DNA from: DATKWF01 sp035529715
GTDB taxonomy: Bacteria > Chloroflexota > Dehalococcoidia > Dehalococcoidales > RBG-16-60-22
Reading direction: 5' to 3'
Length of the DNA: 6,901 nucleotides
NCBI GenBank assembly: GCA_035529715.1
Contig: DATKWF010000060.1
Coordinates: 1 to 6,901 of the forward strand
The stretch's first letter is position 1, and every line of letters starts with the position of its first letter. Made by a program: the position numbers and the translations under genes. Shown in pieces: positions 1 to 6,202 of the stretch. The notes below the pieces were generated by a model. It searched no databases. It was not told the origin of the DNA and saw only the letters and a list, made by a program, of their open reading frames with translations.

Positions 1-14
1 CCAATATTTACTTA

Positions 15-1043
15 CTACCGCTGGGGCTCAATAATTACCTTGATGGAATTCTGTGCCTCAGCAACAAGTTGAAAGCCCACCCCAATCTCCGCCATACTCA
101 ACCGGTGGGTAATCATGTCACACACCGTCACGCGGTGAGTACGGATAAGCTCCAGAGTTTCAGCATAATCAGCGGGACTGCCTGCATAGGACGTGGTGAG
201 CGTTACATCAGTGCGCCAGAAAAGGTCGTTTATTGACATCGGAATAGTAACACCGGGGTCAGCCGGTGCAAAGAGGAGAACAGTGCCGCCACGCTCCACC
301 GATTGCAGTGCCTGGACAATAGCCGAGGTAGCACCGGCGCAGACTATCACCAGGTTGGCAAGGAGACCATTATTGACCTGGCGCAAGCGGTCTGGCGAGT
401 ACTCATCGGCGTGGATAGCAACATCAGCCCCAAACCTTTGCGCTGCCTCCAGTCGATAGCTACTTATATCTGTCGCCACTATGTAACCAGCACCAAGGGC
501 ACGGGCCAGCTTAATGTGGAGCAACCCGGCAATGCCGCTGCCGATAACGAGAACACTCATTCCTGCCTGCATGCCGGCCCGCCTCTGCCCGCGTAGAATA
601 CAGGCCAGAGGCTCTACAAAGGTCGCTTCTTCGTAAGATACCTCATCGGGCATGGGGAAAACTCCATGGTCAACATTTATGGCTGGCAAACGGACGTATT
701 CAGCAAAACCACCAGGGTCAAAGTTCGTCCGGCGGAGAGTCTCACAGACAGTATGATGCCCGCTCCGGCAGTAATGACAGTTGTTGCAGGGAACATGGTG
801 GGCGGCGGTCACCCGCTGACCTTCTTTATAGCGTTCCACCCCTTCCCCCACCTCCACAATCTGTCCACCAATCTCGTGCCCCAGCACCAGAGGCGCCCGG
901 TCAAGGCGATACCACTCCATCACGTCGCTGCCGCAGATGCCGCTGGCTTCCACCCGCACCAGCAGCTCACCGGGACCAATCCTGGGGATAGACACCTCCT
1001 CCACCCGCACATCACGGTTGCTATACCACATGGCAACGCGCAT
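15..1043 (-). CDS. Zinc-dependent medium-chain alcohol/polyol dehydrogenase
   Basis: A 342-residue cytoplasmic dehydrogenase of the zinc MDR superfamily (sorbitol/threonine dehydrogenase type), predicted to oxidise a secondary alcohol with NAD+. Catalytic zinc ligands are visible as Cys37 in GICGSD, His56-Glu57 in GHE, and Glu144 in VEPLAC. A structural zinc lobe is present as Cys86, Cys89, Cys92 and Cys100. The Rossmann nucleotide motif is GSGIAG at 168-173, and Asp192 at the end of the next strand favours NAD over NADP. I chose the ATG at 1043. It gives the family-typical N-terminus MRVAMWYS and follows GGAGGG, whereas the open frame extends 26 residues further into the upstream gene with an unlikely basic, non-family sequence. 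It lies 13 bases after the aldolase stop, so the two are probably co-transcribed. Length is normal and no key residue is missing. The substrate is unknown; the aldolase neighbour suggests a sugar, polyol or inositol-type compound. Confidence 0.93.
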   Translation of the reverse strand: MRVAMWYSNRDVRVEEVSIPRIGPGELLVRVEASGICGSDVMEWYRLDRAPLVLGHEIGGQIVEVGEGVERYKEGQRVTAAHHVPCNNCHYCRSGHHTVCETLRRTNFDPGGFAEYVRLPAINVDHGVFPMPDEVSYEEATFVEPLACILRGQRRAGMQAGMSVLVIGSGIAGLLHIKLARALGAGYIVATDISSYRLEAAQRFGADVAIHADEYSPDRLRQVNNGLLANLVIVCAGATSAIVQALQSVERGGTVLLFAPADPGVTIPMSINDLFWRTDVTLTTSYAGSPADYAETLELIRTHRVTVCDMITHRLSMAEIGVGFQLVAEAQNSIKVIIEPQR

Positions 1044-1046
1044 TGT

Positions 1047-1052
1047 CCCTCC
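1047..1052 (-). promoter_or_regulatory. Ribosome binding site of the zinc dehydrogenase
   Basis: GGAGGG on the minus strand, 3-4 bases before the ATG at 1043 and directly after the aldolase stop codon at 1057-1059. The spacing is short but this is the only good Shine-Dalgarno sequence here. It decides the start against the longer open frame that would begin at 1121. Confidence 0.7.
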
Positions 1053-1056
1053 AGAC

Positions 1057-1845
1057 CTACTTGCTCTTGACACTATCGTATAATTCCTGCGCCTGCTCTG
1101 GAGAAGCACCTTCATGGACAATGGCGCGTATCGCCCGAATCATTGCCACCGGGAAATCATTCTGCCAGATGTTCCTGCCCAGGTTTACTCCGATGGCTCC
1201 CTTTTGCATGCCATCATGAACAAAACGGAACACCTCAAGCTCAGTTTCCACATGGGGACCACCCGCCATAACTACCGGAACCGGGCAACCCTTCACCACC
1301 TTCTCAAAGTCTTCGCACCAGTAGGTCTTCACTACCCTGGCACCCAGTTCAGCCGCAATCCGACAGCACAGGGCAAGGTAGCGGGCATCTCTTTTTTCCA
1401 GCTCTTTGCCCACGGCGGTTACCGCCATTACCGGGATGCCGTACTTCTCGCCCTCGTCAACCAGCCTAGACAGATTCAGCAGTGACTCACGCTCATAACT
1501 GCTGCCGACAAAGATAGAAAGACCCATTGCCGCCGCATTAAGGCGGATGACCTCTTCTATGGAAGTGGTAATGCCTTCGTTGGAGAGGTCCTTCCCAACC
1601 ATGCTGGTGCCGCCGGATACCCGCAGAATTATTGGCCTGGCTTTGCCCGGGTCTACCGATGAGCGTAACACCCCCCTGGTAATGAATATAGCATCAGCAT
1701 AAGGCAGGAGCGGTTCAAGGGTTTTTCGTGGTTCCTCCAGTTTTCTGGTCGGACCCTGAAAATAGCCATGGTCAACGGGCAAAAACAAACAGTGTCCGTC
1801 TGATTGAATTAGCTGTGCCAAGCGGTTTGCCATTCCCCATTCCAT
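1057..1845 (-). CDS. LsrF-like class I aldolase (DeoC/FbaB/LsrF family)
   Basis: A 262-residue TIM-barrel Schiff-base aldolase. From memory of E. coli LsrF (3-hydroxy-5-phosphonooxypentane-2,4-dione thiolase), the similarity is strong along the whole length: EWGMANRL near the start, DHGYFQGPT at 25-33, TRGVLRS at 56-62, GSSYE at 114-118, AVTAVGK at 141-147, VVKTYW at 171-176, CPVPVVMAGG at 187-196 and LGRNIWQ at 222-228. Lys173 in VVKTYW is the expected Schiff-base lysine; Gly195-196 and Gly223-Arg224 would hold the substrate phosphate. E. coli LsrF has about 30 more residues at the N-terminus. Here an in-frame stop just upstream, and a GGGAGG 9 bases before the ATG, show that the short form is real. 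It is first in an operon with the zinc dehydrogenase. No other lsr gene is visible, so an autoinducer-2 role is not supported. Other family activities, such as fructose-bisphosphate aldolase or aminodideoxyheptulosonate synthase, remain possible. Confidence 0.9.
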   Translation of the reverse strand: MEWGMANRLAQLIQSDGHCLFLPVDHGYFQGPTRKLEEPRKTLEPLLPYADAIFITRGVLRSSVDPGKARPIILRVSGGTSMVGKDLSNEGITTSIEEVIRLNAAAMGLSIFVGSSYERESLLNLSRLVDEGEKYGIPVMAVTAVGKELEKRDARYLALCCRIAAELGARVVKTYWCEDFEKVVKGCPVPVVMAGGPHVETELEVFRFVHDGMQKGAIGVNLGRNIWQNDFPVAMIRAIRAIVHEGASPEQAQELYDSVKSK

Positions 1846-1854
1846 ATCTATAAA

Positions 1855-1860
1855 CCTCCC
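1855..1860 (-). promoter_or_regulatory. Ribosome binding site of the LsrF-like aldolase
   Basis: GGGAGG on the minus strand, 9 bases before the ATG at 1845. A TAA in the same frame lies just upstream of it, which rules out a longer N-terminus. Confidence 0.7.
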
Positions 1861-1887
1861 CTTTTATGCCTATGTTTCAGTATCTTT

Positions 1888-1916
1888 ACTTTACGGAAAG
1901 GAGTCTGGCTTGTCAA
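1888..1916 (-). promoter_or_regulatory. Sigma-70-type promoter of the aldolase-dehydrogenase operon
   Basis: On the minus strand a perfect -35 box TTGACA (1911-1916) is followed after 17 bases by TAAAGT (1888-1893; 4 of 6 to TATAAT). Transcription would start near 1881, giving a leader of about 36 bases that includes the ribosome binding site. Six-base inverted copies (TCTGGC at 1904-1909, GCCAGA at 1934-1939) flank the -35 box and could be an operator. Confidence 0.6.
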
Positions 1917-2005
1917 ATGAGCTTATTAGAGTTGCCAGATAGCCCCCTGCCGTCTCCAGAATAATAAATTGAAGCCGACTTTACCTGAAATGACGCAGAA
2001 GGTAA

Positions 2006-2011
2006 TATAAT
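2006..2011 (+). promoter_or_regulatory. Candidate -10 box for folC
   Basis: A perfect TATAAT in an AT-rich stretch, 50 bases before the folC ATG. No good -35 hexamer lies 16-19 bases upstream (the best is about 3 of 6), so the promoter may be weak, activator-dependent or falsely suggested by the AT-rich context. Confidence 0.4.
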
Positions 2012-2061
2012 ATATATCAGAGAGAATACCGTGACCAGCAAAACCAGAAGGGCATGAGTCA

Positions 2062-3369
2062 ATGGACTATTCAGCAGCTCTGGACTACATTTTAAGTTTT
2101 GCCGACTATGAGCGAGCACCACGTTCATCACTAGTCTTTGATTTAAGACGTATTGAGGCGCTGTTAGCCAGACTGGGCAACCCCCAGGAAAAGGCAAGGT
2201 CAGTCCATATCGCCGGCACCAAAGGCAAAGGGAGCACCGCCGCCATGATTGCCTCCATCCTGACGCAGGCTGGCTACCGGACTGGACTCTACACCTCCCC
2301 CCACCTCCTCAGCTTCACCGAAAGGATTCAGGTGGGCGGGAGACCAGCTACCGAAGGCGCGTTTGGCAGACTGGTGGAAGTCCTTAAGCCTGAAGTTGAG
2401 GCGGTAAATAAGTCCAGTACCCTGGGCGAGCTGACCACTTTTGAACTACTTACGGCGCTGGCTTTCACTTATTTCGAAACGAGAAAGGTAGATTATCAGG
2501 TGCTGGAGACAGGGTTAGGCGGACGACTTGATGCTACCAACGTGGTAAAGCCAGAGGTTTGCGTCATAACCTCCATAAGCTTTGACCACATGGATGTCCT
2601 GGGTGATACCCTTACGCAGATAGCCACCGAGAAAGCGGGCATTATAAAGTCGGGAAGTGTTGTGGTCTGCTCCCTGCAATCTCCGGAATCAATGAAAGTG
2701 ATTGAAAGGACATGCCACGAGCGTGGAGCAAGACTGGTCAGCATCGGCGACGAAGTCAACTGGCATCAGAAAGACTTCAGCTCCGAGGGGCAGTCCTTTC
2801 AACTGACCGGCATAACCGGTAAATACGACCTTTATATTTCTCTGCTCGGTGAGCACCAGCTGGAGAATGCCGCCACAGCAGTAGTCAGCGCTGAGGTTCT
2901 AGCCGAACTGGGGACAAAAATCTCACCACAGAGCATCATCACCGGACTGAGGCAGTTGGAGTGGCCGGGACGACTCCAGGTTCTCCAGCAGGAGCCCTGG
3001 GTCGTTGTTGATGGCGCCCATAATGCCGACTCGGCAAGGAGACTGGCTGAGGCACTGGAGAGATATTTTGACTTTGACCAGTTGATATTGATTTTCGGAG
3101 CCTCTGCTGATAAGAACATTGCTGGCATGGTTGCTGAACTGGCACCCACGTCCAGCACGGTTATTGTTACACGTTCCCGTCACCCCCGTGCTGTGGAACC
3201 TGCCCGGCTTGCCAGTGAATTCTCAAAGGGGGGGATAACCCCCATTGTGACGGAAAACGTTACCTCAGCAGTAGAGCTGGCTCTGGACCAGGCAACGCCC
3301 GGCGACCTCATCTGTGCCACCGGCTCGCTGTTTATAGTGGCTGAAGTGATGGAATATATGTCGGACTAG
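2062..3369 (+). CDS. folC: Folylpolyglutamate synthase / dihydrofolate synthase
   Basis: A 435-residue cytoplasmic Mur-ligase-fold enzyme that uses ATP to add glutamate to folates, and possibly to dihydropteroate as well. Visible motifs in order: P-loop GTKGKGST at 52-59, TSPHL at 78-82, ETGLGGRLDATN at 149-160, SFDHMDVLG at 173-181, ATEKAGI at 188-194 (Lys191 is the lysine expected to be carbamylated), GEHQLENA at 263-270, WPGR at 301-304, DGAHN at 317-321 and ATGSLF at 419-424. These span the N-terminal ATPase and the C-terminal domain, and the length is typical. The start follows a modest AAGGG 9 bases upstream; another ATG at 2054 is out of frame. No folP or folA neighbour is seen, so whether it has both activities cannot be settled. 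It is a single-gene unit that converges with ribD, with stop codons touching. Confidence 0.96.
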   Translation: MDYSAALDYILSFADYERAPRSSLVFDLRRIEALLARLGNPQEKARSVHIAGTKGKGSTAAMIASILTQAGYRTGLYTSPHLLSFTERIQVGGRPATEGAFGRLVEVLKPEVEAVNKSSTLGELTTFELLTALAFTYFETRKVDYQVLETGLGGRLDATNVVKPEVCVITSISFDHMDVLGDTLTQIATEKAGIIKSGSVVVCSLQSPESMKVIERTCHERGARLVSIGDEVNWHQKDFSSEGQSFQLTGITGKYDLYISLLGEHQLENAATAVVSAEVLAELGTKISPQSIITGLRQLEWPGRLQVLQQEPWVVVDGAHNADSARRLAEALERYFDFDQLILIFGASADKNIAGMVAELAPTSSTVIVTRSRHPRAVEPARLASEFSKGGITPIVTENVTSAVELALDQATPGDLICATGSLFIVAEVMEYMSD

Positions 3370-3373
3370 CTAG
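3366..3373. repeat. CTAGCTAG palindrome formed by two abutting stop codons
   Basis: The TAG stop of folC (3367-3369, plus strand) is immediately followed by the TAG stop of ribD read on the minus strand (3370-3372). With one flanking base on each side they form the perfect 8-base palindrome CTAGCTAG. There is no intergenic base and no room for a dedicated terminator between the convergent genes. Confidence 0.9.
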
Positions 3374-4482
3374 CCTGAAGATGGACTGACCCCGGCTTCA
3401 ATAATCAGATCCTCTCCTGCTCTGTATACCTTCTTAAATGATAATTTTAAAGTCTGGCTGACCTCACGAATATTTAGCTCTCCCACCGCCTCAATACCCT
3501 TCCCCATTATCTTCGGTGCCACGGCAACAACCATCTTATCCACCAAATTCTGGCGCAGCAGTGAGGTGATGACCCCGGCACCCCCCTCCACCAGAACTGA
3601 AGAAATGCCCCGTTTCCCAAGTGCGCCGAGCAGTTCCCTGAGGTCAACTTTTCCCTCCTCATCCTCACGAATTACCAGAACCTCAATACCCGCCTCACGC
3701 AAAGAGGCCAACTTCTTTTCATCGGCATGAGAAGTAGTGGCAATAATTGTCGGGACTGTCTCTTGACTGCTGACCACCCTGGCATCCAGTGGAATCCTTA
3801 ACCTGGAGTCCAGAATAACCCTGGTCGGGTTTCTCCCCCTGACCAGGCGCACGGTAAGCTGGGGGTCATCAGCCAGTACCGTATCTATACCCACCATGAC
3901 TGCATCATTAATAGCCCGCAACCTGTGGGCAAGTCGCTGGAACTTTTCCGAGCTTATCCACCGGGAATTCCCGGTTGCGGTGGCAATCCTGCCATCCAGG
4001 GTCTGGGCAAACTTCAAGGTGACCAGAGGCAAGCCGGTGGTCATATACTTGAAGTGAGCTTCATTCAAGTCGCGGCACTCCTCCTCAAGCACACCGATTC
4101 TGGTTTCAATCCCCTTTTGCTTCAGCACCTCCACGCTTTTACCGCTAACCAGCGGATTCGGGTCCAGGACCCCGATGACGACCCGCCCAATATTGTCGCG
4201 GATTATGGCGTCAACACAGGGAGGTGTCTTGCCATAAAAGCAGCAGGGTTCTAACGTAACATATAGAGTTGCCCCTTTTACTTCCTCTTCAGCATTCCGG
4301 ATGGCATTGACTTCGGCATGCTTTCCCCCAAAGTGGTGGTGGTAACCTTTACCGATTATTAGGTTATCCTTAACGATTATGGCACCCACCATCGGATTTG
4401 GGCTGGTCTTACCCAGCCCCCTTCGGGCCAGCCGCAAAGCCTGTTTCATATAATCTTCGTCATGTAAGTTCTGTTTGCCCAC
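3370..4482 (-). CDS. ribD: Bifunctional riboflavin deaminase/reductase RibD
   Basis: A 370-residue, full-length cytoplasmic enzyme for two consecutive riboflavin steps: deamination of the diaminopyrimidine ribosylamine phosphate, then NADPH reduction of the ribose. The N-terminal deaminase domain (about 8-150) has SPNPMVGAII at 27-36, zinc ligand His55 and catalytic Glu57 in HAE, and zinc ligands Cys80 and Cys89 in EPCCFYGKTPPC. The C-terminal reductase domain (about 150-365) has TLDGRIAT at 161-168, VMVGIDTVLADDPQLTVR at 195-212 and VEGGAG at 298-303. The start is GTG at 4482. It places the N-terminus a few residues before DEDYMKQAL, as in relatives, whereas the first ATG (residue 12) would cut into that motif. 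The gene begins 13 bases after the stop of the stalked membrane protein, so it is probably read as the last gene of that operon. The Phe at 82 is unusual: relatives I recall have His there. No FMN riboswitch is visible before it. Confidence 0.95.
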   Translation of the reverse strand: MGKQNLHDEDYMKQALRLARRGLGKTSPNPMVGAIIVKDNLIIGKGYHHHFGGKHAEVNAIRNAEEEVKGATLYVTLEPCCFYGKTPPCVDAIIRDNIGRVVIGVLDPNPLVSGKSVEVLKQKGIETRIGVLEEECRDLNEAHFKYMTTGLPLVTLKFAQTLDGRIATATGNSRWISSEKFQRLAHRLRAINDAVMVGIDTVLADDPQLTVRLVRGRNPTRVILDSRLRIPLDARVVSSQETVPTIIATTSHADEKKLASLREAGIEVLVIREDEEGKVDLRELLGALGKRGISSVLVEGGAGVITSLLRQNLVDKMVVAVAPKIMGKGIEAVGELNIREVSQTLKLSFKKVYRAGEDLIIEAGVSPSSG

Positions 4483-4495
4483 TTTTTATCACGAC

Positions 4496-5224
4496 CTACT
4501 CTCTCGGTTTTATCAATAAGGTAACCGCCATCTCTTCCGCCTGGACTTTTATGGCTTTAAACTCAAGGTCAATCCCTTCACCACCTACTTCGGCTTCAGT
4601 TAATTGAACCATCAAAGTGTCAATTTTTTCCCCGATAAAGGCGGTGATTTTGTCTTTCACTATCCCCGGCAGAGGAATAAAGCCAAAGCTGATATCGGTT
4701 ATTTCCACATCGGGTTTGCCCTCTTTGACGCCAATATGTGTTTTCACCTTAATCGTAAACTCAAAGCCATAACTGACAGTTCCAAGCTCAGTGACCAGAT
4801 TATTATCCGCCTGCAAGTCTATATGGATACTGTTTATCTCTAGTGGAATATCTGCTGGCATCTCAGTCTGGGCCAGCATTTTTGCTGCCTGCTCATTGAC
4901 CTCAGCTTCGGTGAAGACTATGGTTACCTCTTTGCTTTCACCAGTAGCAATCACATCAGCCACGTCTTTTATAAACTGTTCTACCTTCCCCTCGACGCCC
5001 GGGGCTGGTTTCGTAACCGGTGGAGGGCTTGCCTCTGGTGGAAACGGTGACTCAGCTGCCGGTGCGGCTGGCGGGGATGTTTCAACCGGCGCCGGGGCTG
5101 GCGGGGCTGGTGCCGGGGCTGACGGCGCTGGCTCGGGTTGTTGAAAATTACTCAGGATTAAGTAAGCAACACCAGCTGCGATAAGTAATACGACAACGGC
5201 AACAATAGGCATAAAAATTTTCAT
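4496..5224 (-). CDS. Membrane-anchored protein with Pro/Ala-rich stalk and unknown globular domain
   Basis: A 242-residue protein. Residues 5-25 form one hydrophobic segment without a lipobox Cys, best read as an uncleaved N-terminal anchor. Residues 28-76 are a low-complexity Pro/Ala/Glu stalk, and 77-242 a folded domain that would sit outside the membrane. The domain alternates short amphipathic strands with helices: VTIVFTEAEVNEQAAKML (100-117), an LEINSIHIDLQAD strand pair (128-140), FEFTIKVKTHI (154-164), and ISFGFIPLPGIVKDKI (178-193). The FTEAEVN start and the 'G-x-IPLPG' segment recall YpmS/DUF2140-type or DUF2993-type lipid-binding-like domains, but I cannot confirm that. The start is supported by GGAG 4 bases before ATG. 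It lies 70 bases after the LiaF-like gene and 13 before ribD, which suggests an envelope function shared with the two upstream proteins. The gene is real; the function is unknown. Confidence 0.85.
   Translation of the reverse strand: MKIFMPIVAVVVLLIAAGVAYLILSNFQQPEPAPSAPAPAPPAPAPVETSPPAAPAAESPFPPEASPPPVTKPAPGVEGKVEQFIKDVADVIATGESKEVTIVFTEAEVNEQAAKMLAQTEMPADIPLEINSIHIDLQADNNLVTELGTVSYGFEFTIKVKTHIGVKEGKPDVEITDISFGFIPLPGIVKDKITAFIGEKIDTLMVQLTEAEVGGEGIDLEFKAIKVQAEEMAVTLLIKPRE
4996..5142 (-). repeat. Low-complexity GC-rich tract encoding the Pro/Ala stalk
   Basis: This stretch is biased to C and G with imperfect short repeats; for example gccggggctg occurs at 5091-5100 and again at 5112-5121 on the plus strand, 21 bases apart. 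It encodes the Pro/Ala-rich stalk of the membrane-anchored protein. Such tracts commonly change length by slippage. The Gly/Ala-rich plus-strand reading frame over it is only the mirror of the stalk. Confidence 0.7.
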
Positions 5225-5294
5225 AAGTCTCCTAGCCTCTATTGTCTTTTAGTTCTAATTTTGGCAACGAGGGTATAGCAAGCACAGCCTGCAT

Positions 5295-6200
5295 TCATTC
5301 CACCCGAACCCTGCCGATATCACAGTCCAATTCCAGCTCAATCCGGTTCTCAGCACTTTCAAAATCAGAGGAGATGTAATAATCGCCCACTCTCGGGAAG
5401 CGACTCTCATCCATCTCAAAGGCGCTCAAGTCAGTATCCATTTTGAGCTTGGCAGCCACACCTTCAGGAATGACTATCTCCACATTGGCCACATCAGCCT
5501 TGATATAGGCATGGGTAGTACCAGCTGAAGAAGGCATCTTTAATATGCAGTTACCAGCATCCAGATCCATTTGAAACTCATTTATGTCAAGCTCGCTGAG
5601 GTCAAGCTCAAGGTTACCCACCGCCGACTTAACTTCCATGGTTAAGGGTACAGTTCTGTTGACCCTGACCTCCCATTTGGCTTCGGCTTCATCCCCGAAC
5701 TGCCAGTTGACTCGCTCTGTGCTCAAATTAAGAGTGCCTCCACCATCCTGACGCTGTAAATCCACTCTCATATCTCCATTTTTCACCCTGGAATCCGCCT
5801 CTATAAAATTCAGAGACCCTGCAGGCAGACTGCCCATAATCAGACTCCCTGCATTAAAGTCTATCTGAATATGAGCAAGCCTCAAATTGCCCAGAGACTC
5901 TGAATAGCTTTTAGTAGTTTCGCCTGCCGGTAGAGATGAGCCATACTGCCAGATAGCAATACCCAGACAGGCCAGTAGCAGCGCCAGAATGAGTGCACTC
6001 ACCAGCCAGAGATTATAACGTCTCATCAGGATACTGAGCCCAGCAATAATTATCAATACCGGCCAGAACCGCCAGAGTGTGCCCCAGAGACCCCAGGGAA
6101 GGACATTAAAGGTCTGAACTAGAAATACTATCCCCAAAAATAACAGGAAAATGCCCCATATCGGGACATAACGCTCTATTTGAGGTTTTTGCTCAGACAT
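5295..6200 (-). CDS. LiaF-like membrane protein with C-terminal beta-repeat (toastrack-type) domain
   Basis: A 301-residue membrane protein with hydrophobic segments at about 12-31, 43-59 and 64-86. The first two, with WGIFLLFLGIVFLVQ and FWPVLIIIAGLSIL, match the LiaI/LiaF-type transmembrane module (DUF5668). Residues 105-301 form an all-beta domain with recurring short strands: DFNAGSLIMG (114-123), KSAVGNLELDLS (191-202), DLDAGNCILKMP (212-223), KADVANVEIVIP (234-245) and CDIGRVRV (293-300). This periodic 'aG-l-l-l' pattern is what LiaF/DUF2154 or toastrack domains show. Known LiaF proteins inhibit a cell-envelope stress kinase, but no LiaRS-type two-component gene is visible here, so a regulatory role is inference. 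Its ATG is 2 bases after the stop of the PspC-like gene, with AAGGAG inside the upstream gene's end, implying translational coupling. Length and architecture look intact. Confidence 0.9.
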   Translation of the reverse strand: MSEQKPQIERYVPIWGIFLLFLGIVFLVQTFNVLPWGLWGTLWRFWPVLIIIAGLSILMRRYNLWLVSALILALLLACLGIAIWQYGSSLPAGETTKSYSESLGNLRLAHIQIDFNAGSLIMGSLPAGSLNFIEADSRVKNGDMRVDLQRQDGGGTLNLSTERVNWQFGDEAEAKWEVRVNRTVPLTMEVKSAVGNLELDLSELDINEFQMDLDAGNCILKMPSSAGTTHAYIKADVANVEIVIPEGVAAKLKMDTDLSAFEMDESRFPRVGDYYISSDFESAENRIELELDCDIGRVRVE

Positions 6201-6202
6201 CT

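Larger units (their letters stand above)
1846..2061. other. Divergent intergenic region between aldolase and folC
   Basis: A 216-base spacer between two genes transcribed away from each other. It holds the aldolase promoter on the left, a possible folC -10 box on the right, and a short inverted repeat around the aldolase -35 box. I see no hairpin with a T-run, no RNA gene and no credible riboswitch fold. The minus-strand open frame over this region runs into the folC 5' end and has no family features. Confidence 0.6.

Noticed and set aside
193..1070. Several plus-strand open frames inside the zinc dehydrogenase gene
   Set aside because: They lie antisense to a gene with intact family motifs throughout, and none shows domains or a good ribosome binding site.
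1044..1121. N-terminal extension of the zinc dehydrogenase to an ATG at 1121
   Set aside because: The 26 extra residues overlap the aldolase 3' end in another frame, are not family-like, and the ATG at 1043 has a GGAGGG directly before it.
1917..1964. Possible 15-codon plus-strand leader peptide after an AAAGGAG at 1896-1902
   Set aside because: The spacing to the ATG is too long, the peptide has no attenuator features, and the sequence sits upstream of the likely folC -10 box, so it would not be in the folC transcript.
1846..2061. Riboswitch (for example a folate type) ahead of folC
   Set aside because: From the likely -10 box the leader is only about 45 bases, and I see no conserved paired elements.
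1913..2197. Minus-strand open frame of 94 codons with a hydrophobic stretch, overlapping the folC 5' end
   Set aside because: It covers the first 136 bases of folC antisense and the divergent promoter region, has no ribosome binding site that I can see and no recognisable domain. The hydrophobic run comes from the AT-rich promoter.
4791..5144. Plus-strand Gly/Ala-rich open frame of 117 codons
   Set aside because: It is the antisense mirror of the Pro/Ala-rich stalk. GC-rich low-complexity DNA keeps several frames open.
5225..5294. Possible internal promoter or terminator in the 70-base gap before the stalked protein gene
   Set aside because: The best -10-like sequence (TATACC) lacks a -35 partner, and no stem with a T-run is present.
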